Shown one piece after another: positions 42,691 to 50,522 of a stretch of DNA of 64,000 nt. The stretch comes from Flagellimonas amphidinii. Lineage in GTDB: Bacteria; Bacteroidota; Bacteroidia; Flavobacteriales; Flavobacteriaceae. The stretch is from contig NZ_JABFNN010000039.1 in NCBI RefSeq assembly GCF_013090115.1, positions 186,001-250,000 of the forward strand. Reading direction: 5' to 3'. The notes below the pieces were generated by a model. The model saw only the letters and a list, made by a program, of their open reading frames with translations. It did no database searches and was not told the origin of the DNA. Made by a program: the position numbers and the translations under genes. The first letter of the stretch is position 1, and each line of letters opens with the position of its first letter.

Positions 42691-42722
42691 AAAGGGAATG
42701 TTTTTGAAACATTCCCTTTTTT
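42691..42722 (+). terminator. Strong Rho-independent terminator after the mini-genes
   Basis: AAAGGGAATGTTT (42691-42703) and AAACATTCCCTTT (42707-42719) form a perfect 13-bp stem with a 3-base loop, followed by T to 42722. It lies between the mini-genes and the convergent sigma factor gene and may serve both directions, though the T run is on the plus strand. Confidence 0.9.
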
Positions 42723-42728
42723 GTTTGC

Positions 42729-43592
42729 TTATCCCAAATAGGATTTCAGAATCTTGCTTTTTGAGGTATGCCGCAATTTCCTGATCGCCTTTTCCCGTAT
42801 CTGTCTCACACGCTCGCGCGTAAGGTCAAAAGCACTACCAATTTCCTCCAAGGTCATGGAGGGTTGGTCTCCAATACCATAATACAAACGCACCACATCA
42901 GCTTCCCTTGGCGACAAAGTATCCAAGGCCCTATTGATTTCAGTATTTAAGGATTGATGCATCAACCCATTGTCTGGTTTTGGTGAATCCCCAGAGTTTA
43001 AAACGTCATAAAGACTGGAAGTTTCCCCTTCTTTCAAAGGTGCATCCATGGAAACGTGTCTACCGGTATTGGAAAGTGATTGTTTCACCTCTGAAATGGT
43101 CATGTCCAACTCCTTTGCAATTTCTTCGGCAGAAGGTGGGCGCTCATGTGCCTGTTCCAAATAGGAAAATGTTTTTTTGATTTTGTTGATGGAACCAATT
43201 TTGTTCAAAGGCAGCCTCACCACTCTCGATTGTTCTGCCAAGGCTTGCAGAATGGATTGCCTGATCCACCATACCGCATAGGAAATGAACTTAAACCCAC
43301 GGGTTTCATCAAAGCGTTGCGCAGCCTTCACCAATCCCAAATTCCCTTCGTTGATCAAATCTGGGAGCTTTAGTCCTTGGTTCTGATATTGTTTCGCAAC
43401 GGAAACCACAAAACGTAGGTTCGCGTTGGTCAATTTTTCTAGGGCAGCTTGGTCTCCAGCTTTAATACGTTGGGCCAGTTCAACTTCTTCTTGGGCAGTG
43501 ATCAAATCAATCTTACTAATGTCTTGCAGGTATTTGTCTAGGGATTTGGATTCTCGGTTGGTTACTTGCTTAATGATTTTTAACTGCCTCAT
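42729..43592 (-). CDS. rpoD: RNA polymerase sigma-70 factor, primary type
   Basis: The 287-residue protein is the short Bacteroidota form of the housekeeping sigma factor, without region 1.1. It begins [22 protein letters not shown] (region 1.2), has region 2 with [48 protein letters not shown], region 3, and region 4 with [31 protein letters not shown] 43592 is used because the longer frame to 43637 adds an atypical Cys-containing extension. It should recognise TAnnTTTG promoters. Several substitutions relative to the sequence I expect for RpoD leave open that this is a group 2 paralogue. Confidence 0.9.
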   Translation of the reverse strand: MRQLKIIKQVTNRESKSLDKYLQDISKIDLITAQEEVELAQRIKAGDQAALEKLTNANLRFVVSVAKQYQNQGLKLPDLINEGNLGLVKAAQRFDETRGFKFISYAVWWIRQSILQALAEQSRVVRLPLNKIGSINKIKKTFSYLEQAHERPPSAEEIAKELDMTISEVKQSLSNTGRHVSMDAPLKEGETSSLYDVLNSGDSPKPDNGLMHQSLNTEINRALDTLSPREADVVRLYYGIGDQPSMTLEEIGSAFDLTRERVRQIREKAIRKLRHTSKSKILKSYLG

Positions 43593-43781
43593 TTGTATAT
43601 TTAGTTTCAGGTGATTATAGCATACATTATACTGCATAAAAGATAATTTTCCAAGTGGGAAATGTTATTGTTATCAAAATGTTATTAGCATCTTTCCAAG
43701 AAGATTTTATATTCGGAACATTGTTGATAGAATCTTAATAGAAATCCAACAATATCTACTTTCGGTAGTTTAAAAATCTAC

Positions 43782-43789
43782 TAATTTTG
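43782..43789 (+). promoter_or_regulatory. -7 promoter box for the helicase gene
   Basis: TAATTTTG at 43782-43789 matches TAnnTTTG and lies 38 bases before the TTG start of the helicase at 43828. Confidence 0.4.
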
Positions 43790-43827
43790 CAAGGTTTGTT
43801 AGTTGATAACTTTATAACCCGTTTCAG

Positions 43828-45339
43828 TTGGAGGTAAAAAGAGCAGTAGGAAAGAAAACATTATACGATTATCAGCAAGAAGATCTCAGAAAAATCTTCA
43901 AGCACCTGAATGACCTCCCCGAAGGCACCAACATCCTGTACCAACTACCAACGGGAGGTGGAAAAACGGTGGTTTTCTCTGAAATTACCCGAAAATACAT
44001 CCAAAGTACCGGCAAAAAGGTAATCGTGCTCACGCACAGGATCGAGCTGAGCAAACAGACTTCCAAAATGCTGCGCGGCTTTGGGGTTACCAATAAAATC
44101 ATCAATAGTGAAGTCAAGGAACTTGTAGATCAAGATGAATACATGTGCTTTGTGGCCATGGTGGAAACCCTCAATAACCGATTGCAGGAAGAAAAGGTCG
44201 CCATTAATAATATTGGACTGGTCATTATTGATGAGGCCCATTACAACTCCTTCCGAAAACTGTTTAAATACTTTGACAAAGCCACCATTTTAGGAGTCAC
44301 GGCCACACCTTTGAGCTCCAACATCAAACTCCCCATGAAGGATCATTACAAACATTTGATCATTGGGGAATCTATAAAATCCTTGATAGCAAAGCGATTT
44401 TTGGCCAAGGCCAACCTCTATAATTATGATGTAAGCCTTAAAACCCTAAAACTGGGTATCAATGGGGACTATACGGTAAAGTCTTCGGATGAGTTCTATG
44501 GCAACCACAGCATGCTGGGTAAACTTGTATCCGCTTATGAGGAGATTGCTAAAGGCACGAAGACCCTTATTTTCAACAACGGGATCAATACTTCGCTCTA
44601 TGTGTACGAAACCTTTAAAAAGGCAGGCTACAACATTCGGCATTTGGATAATAAGAGCTCTGCCAGCGAGCGAAAAGAGATTTTGGAATGGTTTGCCAAT
44701 ACACCGGATGCCATCCTGACCTCTGTGAGTATTTTGACCACTGGTTTTGATGAGCCTACGGTTCAGTCCATTATACTGAACCGGGCTACGCGTTCCTTGA
44801 CGCTGTACTTTCAAATGATAGGGAGGGGATCCAGAATTTTACCTAACAAGGATGAGTTCAGTGTAATTGATATGGGTAACAATATTGCCCGTTTTGGCCC
44901 TTGGGATTCGCCAGTGGACTGGCAGGAAATTTTCCATTTTCCGGATTTTTATCTGGAGAACATTAAAAATGATGAGGAAATTGAGCGTGATTTTGTCTAC
45001 GAAATGCCCGATGAGCTCAAGGCCAAGTTTAGCAAGTCGCAGAACATTTTCTTTGATGTAAAAGAGGAGTACAAGAAAATCTTTGCCCAAGGCCGAAAAT
45101 CCAAAGAAGTATTGGAAAAAAGCATTGAACAACATGCCCAAATCTGTGTGGAAAACAGTGAAGATGTGTTCGATGCCCGTATTTTGGCCAAGGAGCTCAA
45201 GGAAGAGATTGCCTACCGGGTACGACAGTATTCCTATTGCATCATGAACAACACCAAAAACTACAAAGAGTGGTTGGAGGAAGATTACGAGCGTAAACTA
45301 CGTTCCAGTATCTCCAAGAAATTTGCCGCCCTTATGTAG
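43828..45339 (+). CDS. Superfamily 2 DEAD/DEAH-type helicase
   Basis: The 503-residue protein has the SF2 helicase core: Walker A PTGGGKTVVF near residue 41, VLTHRIELSKQT, DEAH box IIDEAHYNSF, motif III GVTATPL, and the C-terminal helicase motifs LIFNNGI, ILTTGFDEPTVQSIILNRAT and QMIGRGSRIL. It belongs to the UvrB/SSL2-like group of stand-alone helicases. No nuclease or extra domain is visible before residue 370, and the C-terminal 130 residues are helical and unrecognised. The start is TTG 43828. Its nucleic acid substrate is not predictable. Confidence 0.9.
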   Translation: MEVKRAVGKKTLYDYQQEDLRKIFKHLNDLPEGTNILYQLPTGGGKTVVFSEITRKYIQSTGKKVIVLTHRIELSKQTSKMLRGFGVTNKIINSEVKELVDQDEYMCFVAMVETLNNRLQEEKVAINNIGLVIIDEAHYNSFRKLFKYFDKATILGVTATPLSSNIKLPMKDHYKHLIIGESIKSLIAKRFLAKANLYNYDVSLKTLKLGINGDYTVKSSDEFYGNHSMLGKLVSAYEEIAKGTKTLIFNNGINTSLYVYETFKKAGYNIRHLDNKSSASERKEILEWFANTPDAILTSVSILTTGFDEPTVQSIILNRATRSLTLYFQMIGRGSRILPNKDEFSVIDMGNNIARFGPWDSPVDWQEIFHFPDFYLENIKNDEEIERDFVYEMPDELKAKFSKSQNIFFDVKEEYKKIFAQGRKSKEVLEKSIEQHAQICVENSEDVFDARILAKELKEEIAYRVRQYSYCIMNNTKNYKEWLEEDYERKLRSSISKKFAALM

Positions 45340-45358
45340 GTTACGGATATGAAGTATT

Positions 45359-45408
45359 AGATATGAGACGTTAGTTATCCAATTTCTCATTTATCAAATC
45401 TCACATCT
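45359..45408. repeat. Imperfect inverted repeat between helicase and glycosyltransferase genes
   Basis: AGATATGAGA (45359-45368) and TCTCACATCT (45399-45408) are inverted repeats matching at 9 of 10 positions, with 30 bases between. This kind of TCTCA/ATTAG-rich spacer looks like a degenerate repeat element typical of flavobacterial intergenic DNA. There is no T run, so a terminator is unlikely. Confidence 0.4.
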
Positions 45409-45423
45409 TAAATCCAATAAAGA

Positions 45424-46665
45424 ATGGACCAAACCCTTTTGATCATTGGATATGTATGGCCAGAGCCAGCTACTACGGCTGCCGGACACCGTATGTTGCA
45501 ATTGATTGATGCTTTTTTGGAATTTGGGCATACCGTGGTCTTTGGTTCCACAGCCACGCGTACCGAATACAGTCTGGACTTGGAGGCCAAAGGCGTGCAA
45601 TGTGTCAATTTACAGCTCAACCATGCCAGTTTTGATGCTTTTGTGGCCGATTTGGCCCCATCCATGGTGGTTTTTGACCGTTTTATGGTGGAAGAACAAT
45701 TTGGATGGCGCGTAGCGGAGTTTGCACCGAAGGCGCTACGGGTACTGAACACCGAAGATTTGCATGCGCTACGAAAGGCTAGGGAGGAAGCTTATAAAAA
45801 AGGGGAGGAATTTAGCCTGAACCACTGGAAAAACCATCCCATGATCCTGCGGGAAGTCGCCAGCATTTACCGCGCTGACCTGACACTGATGATTTCCTCT
45901 TTTGAACTGGAATTGCTCACCCAAGAAGTGGGCATTCCTGAAAACTTACTGCTGCATTTGCCCTTTATGTTGGAAACACCCAACGAGGAACAAATAGCAA
46001 CTTGGCCCAGTTTTGCGGAGCGACAGGATTTTGTCTGCATAGGCAATGGGAAACATGCCCCCAACGTAGAAGCTATAAAAACTTTGCAACAATATATTTG
46101 GCCCTTGATCCAGAAAAGTTTGCCCAAAGCAAAGCTTTGCATTTATGGGGCTTATCTACCACAACAGATTTTGGAATTGCACAACCCCAAAACTGGTTTT
46201 GAGGTACTGGGTTGGGCGGAAGATTTGGACAAGACCTTGCAAAACGCTAGGGTATTGTTAGCGCCCATACAATTTGGAGCGGGTATTAAGGGGAAACTAG
46301 TGGACGCTATGCGCAACGGCACCCCAAGTGTCACCACCACAATAGGTACAGAAGGTATGCAGGGCGACTTACCGTGGAACGGAGCCATTTGCAACGATTG
46401 GGAACATTTTGCCCAAGCAACCATTGCCTTATGTAATAACCCAGATGAATGGCAAAAAGCACAAACCCACGGACTGGAACTTTTAGCAAAGAACTACGCT
46501 AAAACACCTCTCCAACAAAAATTGCAGGCCCGACTAGCAAAACTAGGCGACAATTTAACCGACCACCGCAACCAAAATATCTTGGGTCGTTTGCTACAAC
46601 AACAAGGTGTTGCTGCCACCAAGTTTATGGGCAAATGGATTGAGGAGAAAAATAAATCATACTAA
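45424..46665 (+). CDS. Glycosyltransferase, GT4-like
   Basis: This 413-residue protein has the two-domain GT-B plan. The N-terminal domain starts LLIIGYVWPEPATTAAGHRM (acceptor side), and the C-terminal domain contains FVCIGNGKHAPNVEAI, GWAEDLDKTLQNARVLLAPIQFGAGIKGKLVDAMRNGTP and TTIGTEGM, the donor-sugar block of GT family 4 relatives. It has no membrane segment. It should transfer a nucleotide-activated sugar, perhaps to a cell-surface glycan. The gene stands alone, with no polysaccharide cluster around it. Confidence 0.87.
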   Translation: MDQTLLIIGYVWPEPATTAAGHRMLQLIDAFLEFGHTVVFGSTATRTEYSLDLEAKGVQCVNLQLNHASFDAFVADLAPSMVVFDRFMVEEQFGWRVAEFAPKALRVLNTEDLHALRKAREEAYKKGEEFSLNHWKNHPMILREVASIYRADLTLMISSFELELLTQEVGIPENLLLHLPFMLETPNEEQIATWPSFAERQDFVCIGNGKHAPNVEAIKTLQQYIWPLIQKSLPKAKLCIYGAYLPQQILELHNPKTGFEVLGWAEDLDKTLQNARVLLAPIQFGAGIKGKLVDAMRNGTPSVTTTIGTEGMQGDLPWNGAICNDWEHFAQATIALCNNPDEWQKAQTHGLELLAKNYAKTPLQQKLQARLAKLGDNLTDHRNQNILGRLLQQQGVAATKFMGKWIEEKNKSY

Positions 46666-46736
46666 TTGAATTAAATCCAATTAGATGGTAATTATATTAT
46701 CGTATGTAGTTTTTATAATAAATATATAGGTTTCTC

Positions 46737-47162
46737 TTAAACAATCTTTTCTTTGAACATAGAAGGTATTATGAAACCAAAATATCCTCCAAAAACAACT
46801 TCAGTAAGGGCCAACATTCCTTTGAATTCCTCAAAAGTGGAAAACACTTGATTAAAAGCTTTAAGGGTAATTATCGTTATTAAATAAAGAAAAAGAAGAA
46901 TAGGAATAAACCAAGTTATAATAGAGTAATACCTTGTGACTTTTTTTCCTTTAAGATTTATTTTATAACGTTCTTTAAAAAAGAATTTAATTATTGTAAG
47001 AGTGTAAACACTTAAAAGTGGTATAATTAAACTAATAGATGTTGTCATTTCTGAAAATAGAAACCCTCCCAAAAAATAATATATTAATATCAATATTACT
47101 ACTAAGAAATGAGATAGGACAAAAAAGATTCCTACTTGTCTTTTTAAGTTTACTTCGTTCAT
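46737..47162 (-). CDS. Small integral membrane protein in an AT-rich cassette
   Basis: The 141 residues contain four predicted membrane segments (about 12-33, 38-58, 82-103 and 118-136) and a short basic loop (about 62-78, FFFKERYKINLKGKKVTRYY). The codon and base composition are visibly more AT-rich than neighbouring genes. It starts 6 bases after the stop of the upstream gene on the same strand, so the two form a unit. I do not recognise a family. An immunity- or accessory-type role to its neighbour is only a guess. Confidence 0.65.
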   Translation of the reverse strand: MNEVNLKRQVGIFFVLSHFLVVILILIYYFLGGFLFSEMTTSISLIIPLLSVYTLTIIKFFFKERYKINLKGKKVTRYYSIITWFIPILLFLYLITIITLKAFNQVFSTFEEFKGMLALTEVVFGGYFGFIIPSMFKEKIV

Positions 47163-47168
47163 GCACTA

Positions 47169-48050
47169 TTAATTTTGATTAATTAATACATCTTGGGTGT
47201 CCTTCAATATTTTTTTTCCAAATTTCACAAGGTAGTTGGAATATTTTGGTTCCATATCCGTAAAACCTAACTCGGAAGGTGATGCTAAACCTGCTGCATA
47301 TTGACCATCTACAAGCAATAAAAGTTTTAAATAGTTGTCTGGTAGTTCATAAAGGAAAATGGCTATTTGTATTTTTTCCCAGAATGATTTATCATATATA
47401 ACTGCACTTTGTATTTGACTTATTTCCGCACTTATATAATTGGCTGATGTATTTGAAAATGAAATCATAGAACCATTATTCTTAAATTTTTGTTCCAGAT
47501 AGCTTGGTATATGAGAAAGATTTACATCTATTTTTCTTAGTTTTTGGTTTGTTCCGAGCTTAGAACTTTTGTTTGCACTTGCAAATTCTTCCTGTGTCTT
47601 ATTCTCTCTCTTGATTATAGCCTCAAAATCTAACATGCATGCATATTCTGTTGAGGGAGGTATATAAGTTTGTTTGTATTTTATTCCAGTGTTATCATTC
47701 ATGGAAATATTGGTCATTATAGTTCCCGTATTACAATAACCAGTATAATCATTGAATTGTAATCTGACTTTACTTTTATTTATCTGATTATTTTTTTGCA
47801 CTTTATCATATATTTTAAAGTATAATGGTAGCAAATCTATATCATCACCTAATGCATCATTCAAATGGATAATGTTTATTCCAATGATTAAAGAATCATT
47901 GGAATAGTTTGAATTTTCAAAATCTATTTTTATAAATGATAATTTTTCATTTTCAATCCAATTGTTCAATTCGTTCAGTAATTCATCAGCTTGCCCTTTT
48001 ACAATTGAACAGATAAATAACATTGATAATAAATAATAATATCTTGCCAT
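47169..48050 (-). CDS. Secreted protein of unknown function in an AT-rich cassette
   Basis: The 293-residue protein begins with a signal peptide (MARYYYLLSMLFICSIVKGQ, cleavage near residue 19-20), giving a soluble mature protein, probably periplasmic. The mature part has repeated short helical and strand segments, two Cys (YTGYCNTGT and YACMLDFEA) and no recognisable catalytic motif. Its composition is AT-rich. It precedes the membrane protein gene by 6 bases. The pair is flanked by non-coding DNA on both sides, which suggests a transferred cassette. Confidence 0.65.
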   Translation of the reverse strand: MARYYYLLSMLFICSIVKGQADELLNELNNWIENEKLSFIKIDFENSNYSNDSLIIGINIIHLNDALGDDIDLLPLYFKIYDKVQKNNQINKSKVRLQFNDYTGYCNTGTIMTNISMNDNTGIKYKQTYIPPSTEYACMLDFEAIIKRENKTQEEFASANKSSKLGTNQKLRKIDVNLSHIPSYLEQKFKNNGSMISFSNTSANYISAEISQIQSAVIYDKSFWEKIQIAIFLYELPDNYLKLLLLVDGQYAAGLASPSELGFTDMEPKYSNYLVKFGKKILKDTQDVLINQN

Positions 48051-48230
48051 GATATTTATTGAAGTTTAAAACTTATGTCATTATAGACAAGTCCACGTAG
48101 ATTAGCATTTTCTATTGAATTTAGATTGCCGGAATACGATTGAGGGGAAGTTCTTACAAATTTAAACAAAAAGATTGAACCAACCTTACAGAATTATCAA
48201 CAGTGCAACTACAAAAAGAGAGCGAGAGAG

Positions 48231-49118
48231 TTAACCCAATTTCACACTGGTCATAGACAACGAACCACCCAAGGGTTTGTCATTAAAGAGGGTGAGTTCC
48301 TCGTTTTTGTCCTGCAAGGCCATCGTGTAGAGGAGGGGTAAATAATGTTCTGGGGTAGGAATGGCCAAATCAAAAGCGGTTCCGTGCTTTTTAAAATCTA
48401 TCAGGTTTTGGTGGTCACCGTCCAATAGCCATTTTTTGATTTGGTCATTGGCTTCTATAGCCCAATCAAAGGCATAATTTTCAGAAAGTTTGTCCCAGGC
48501 CACCCGGCGCAGATTATGGATGATGTTGCCACTGCCAATAATCAAAACACCCTTGTTCCGTAATTTTTTAAGTTGTTGTGCCAAGGCATAATGGTAGGCT
48601 GCAGGTCGGGTAAAATCCAGACTCAACTGAATTACAGGAACATCAGCAGCTGGAAATAAATGTTTCACCACGGTCCAAGCACCATGGTCTAAGCCCCATT
48701 GCTCATCCAAACCAACGGTGTGTTGGGGCTGTACGAGTTCCGAGACTTCTTTGGCCAAGCCAGGACTCCCGGGTGCCGGATACTGTTCCCGGTACAAAGC
48801 AGGGGGAAATCCACCAAAATCATGAATGGTACGGGGCTGTTCCATAGCGGTGACAAAAGTGCCCCTGGTTTCCCAATGGGCAGAAACCACTAGAATGGCA
48901 TTGGGTTTTTCCAATTGGTTGCCCAGTTGCTTAAACTTCCGTACAAACTCATTGTCCTCTATGGCGTTCATCGGAGAGCCGTGCCCTAAAAATAGGGCCG
49001 GCATGCGCTCCGAATTCTTGAACGAGTCTGTAAAACGATCTAATTTGTTCAAATGTGCCATTATAGGAACAGATATGGTGGTTAAACCTATGGTTTTGAT
49101 GAAATCCTTGCGGTCCAT
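48231..49118 (-). CDS. Extradiol ring-cleavage dioxygenase of the DODA/YgiD type
   Basis: The 295-residue protein matches the class III extradiol dioxygenase (4,5-DOPA dioxygenase) family, with metal ligands in FLGHGSPM, VSAHWET and the WGLDHGAWTVVKHLFP block. Members open catechol rings using a divalent metal. The N-terminus (MDRKDFIKTIGLTTIS) resembles a weak signal or Tat-like segment with Arg-Lys in place of Arg-Arg. It lies 1 base from the quinone reductase gene in the same operon, which fits a catechol or quinone detoxification role. Confidence 0.88.
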   Translation of the reverse strand: MDRKDFIKTIGLTTISVPIMAHLNKLDRFTDSFKNSERMPALFLGHGSPMNAIEDNEFVRKFKQLGNQLEKPNAILVVSAHWETRGTFVTAMEQPRTIHDFGGFPPALYREQYPAPGSPGLAKEVSELVQPQHTVGLDEQWGLDHGAWTVVKHLFPAADVPVIQLSLDFTRPAAYHYALAQQLKKLRNKGVLIIGSGNIIHNLRRVAWDKLSENYAFDWAIEANDQIKKWLLDGDHQNLIDFKKHGTAFDLAIPTPEHYLPLLYTMALQDKNEELTLFNDKPLGGSLSMTSVKLG

Positions 49119-49119
49119 C

Positions 49120-49989
49120 CTAACTATAGGCTTGGGTCAAAAATTGTTTGGCCGTGGCCGGTTTTCTACCCAAAAGCTTTTCCAAAGTGTCATCCATCAA
49201 ATCCAATTCGCCTTTGGCCTGCGCCACGGAAAAAGCCGTGAACAAGTTAATATATTCTTCGGGCACTCCATGCCCTTTTAAGAGCGATTGGAATTCTTCG
49301 GGGCTAGGGGATTGGTACTGAATGTCTTTCCCAAGTACTGCTGTCAACTCTTCTGCAATATCCTGATACGAAAGCGACTCGACATTGCTCAACGGGTAGG
49401 TCTTGTTTTCATGTCCTTCGGAAGTAAGTACTTCTGCAGCTGCCTCAGCCAATTCATCACGCAAAACAGAGGTTGATTTTCCTTGTTCTGCAGGTTGAAC
49501 GATTGCACCAATCTCTGCAACGCCTTCGCCAACAAACATAGGAATCATATCCATGTACAAAGCATTTTGCAAGATGGTATAGTTGATACCACTTTCCTTG
49601 ATCCAATTTTCGGTCTTTTCATGTGTCCCCTGTAAAAAACCAATAGCGGAATCTGCAACGGCCACTTTTCTAATGAAGGATGTATAGGCAATGTGTCCAA
49701 CATGAGCTGCTTTGGCCGCTTTAATGATGTTTTCATGCTGTGCTTCACGCGTGGCAATGTCACTGCCCGAAACGAACAATAATTTATCCACCCCTTGAAA
49801 AGCCGCAACCAAAGAATCATAGTCGTTGTAATCTGCCATACGCAGTTCAACACCCAAATCTTTCAAGCTTGAAGCTTTTTCCGGGTTTCGTACCAAAGCT
49901 GCAATGTTGGAGGGTGCCACTCCTTTTTCCAATAAATGTTTGATGGCACTTGTGCCATAAGCTCCTGTTGCTCCTGTAACCAATATCAT
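49120..49989 (-). CDS. NAD(P)H:quinone oxidoreductase, QorB (YtfG)-like
   Basis: From ATG 49989 the 289-residue protein begins MILVTGATGAYGTSAIKHLL, the NmrA-like Rossmann start of atypical short-chain reductases. The body (DKLLFVSGSD, HIAYTSFIRK, YTILQNALYMDMIP) matches the QorB/YtfG group, which reduces quinones with NADPH. It is divergent from an HxlR regulator, as ytfG is from ytfH in E. coli, and followed by the dioxygenase gene. An upstream TTG (50022) is rejected because it adds an atypical tail. The palindromic operators at 50038-50086 lie just outside its start. Confidence 0.87.
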   Translation of the reverse strand: MILVTGATGAYGTSAIKHLLEKGVAPSNIAALVRNPEKASSLKDLGVELRMADYNDYDSLVAAFQGVDKLLFVSGSDIATREAQHENIIKAAKAAHVGHIAYTSFIRKVAVADSAIGFLQGTHEKTENWIKESGINYTILQNALYMDMIPMFVGEGVAEIGAIVQPAEQGKSTSVLRDELAEAAAEVLTSEGHENKTYPLSNVESLSYQDIAEELTAVLGKDIQYQSPSPEEFQSLLKGHGVPEEYINLFTAFSVAQAKGELDLMDDTLEKLLGRKPATAKQFLTQAYS

Positions 49990-50037
49990 AATTTTCTGTT
50001 TTTGAATTTTAGAATAGTTCAAAAGTATTTCATTTAG

Positions 50038-50086
50038 TATACAAAGTATAGTTGCTAATTAAAAAATATCGATATACTTTTGTATA
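50038..50086. promoter_or_regulatory. Two palindromic operators between qorB-like and hxlR-like genes
   Basis: TATACAAAGTATA (50038-50050) and TATACTTTTGTATA (50073-50086) are both perfect inverted repeats with TATAC/GTATA arms, separated by 22 bases. They lie in the divergent spacer, one toward each gene. The right copy overlaps the -7 box of the regulator gene. They are the obvious binding sites for the adjacent HxlR-family protein and suggest autoregulation plus control of the reductase operon. Confidence 0.7.
50052..50082 (+). promoter_or_regulatory. Promoter of the HxlR-family gene, overlapped by an operator
   Basis: TTG (50052-50054) and TACTTTTG (50075-50082) are 20 bases apart, matching the Bacteroidota promoter pattern. 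The -7 box lies within the palindrome TATACTTTTGTATA, so operator occupancy would block RNA polymerase. Confidence 0.55.
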
Positions 50087-50101
50087 GTAAGTTGAAAATC
50101 A

Positions 50102-50470
50102 ATGGAAATGGAAGACTTGATGAATCTGGCAGAGGCCAAACAATGTCCACGACAATATGTTTTGGCGGTGAATGATACCCTGAACGTAATTAGCGGCAAG
50201 TGGAAAATGCCCATTATTGCTACGTTGTTGTATGGCAAAAACCGCTTTAAGGACCTTCAGGAAAATATAGAGAAAATTACCCCGCGCATGCTTTCCAAAG
50301 AATTAAAGGAATTGGAAATCAACGGTGTGGTTAAGCGGAAGGTGTACGATACCATGCCCATTCGGATAGAGTATGAGCTTACAGAATCCGGCAAAAAGAT
50401 TCTTAGTGTTATGGACGCGATGATAGCGTGGGGGCTTGCCCACCGACAAAGTGTGCTGTCAGGAGAATAA
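50102..50470 (+). CDS. HxlR-family transcriptional regulator, redox-sensing type
   Basis: This 122-residue winged-helix protein has the HxlR fold: VISGKWKMPIIATLLYGKNRFKDLQENIEKITPRMLSKELKELE and a C-terminal EYELTESGKKI. A conserved Cys15 (KQCPRQY) lies at the position used as thiol sensor in redox-responsive HxlR regulators. With its divergent quinone reductase neighbour it probably represses that operon and itself until quinone or oxidative stress modifies the Cys. ATG 50102 and ATG 50108 are both possible. Confidence 0.88.
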   Translation: MEMEDLMNLAEAKQCPRQYVLAVNDTLNVISGKWKMPIIATLLYGKNRFKDLQENIEKITPRMLSKELKELEINGVVKRKVYDTMPIRIEYELTESGKKILSVMDAMIAWGLAHRQSVLSGE

Positions 50471-50471
50471 A

Positions 50472-50503
50472 AAAAGGAAGGCACATGAATGCACCTTCCT
50501 TTT
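50472..50503. terminator. Bidirectional terminator between hxlR-like and GH3 genes
   Basis: AAAAGGAAGG (50472-50481) pairs with CCTTCCTTTT (50494-50503), a 10-bp stem with a 12-base loop. The T run on the plus strand and the A run upstream give termination in both directions between the convergent genes. Confidence 0.85.
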
Positions 50504-50522
50504 CATCAACTGAAACTCAATT

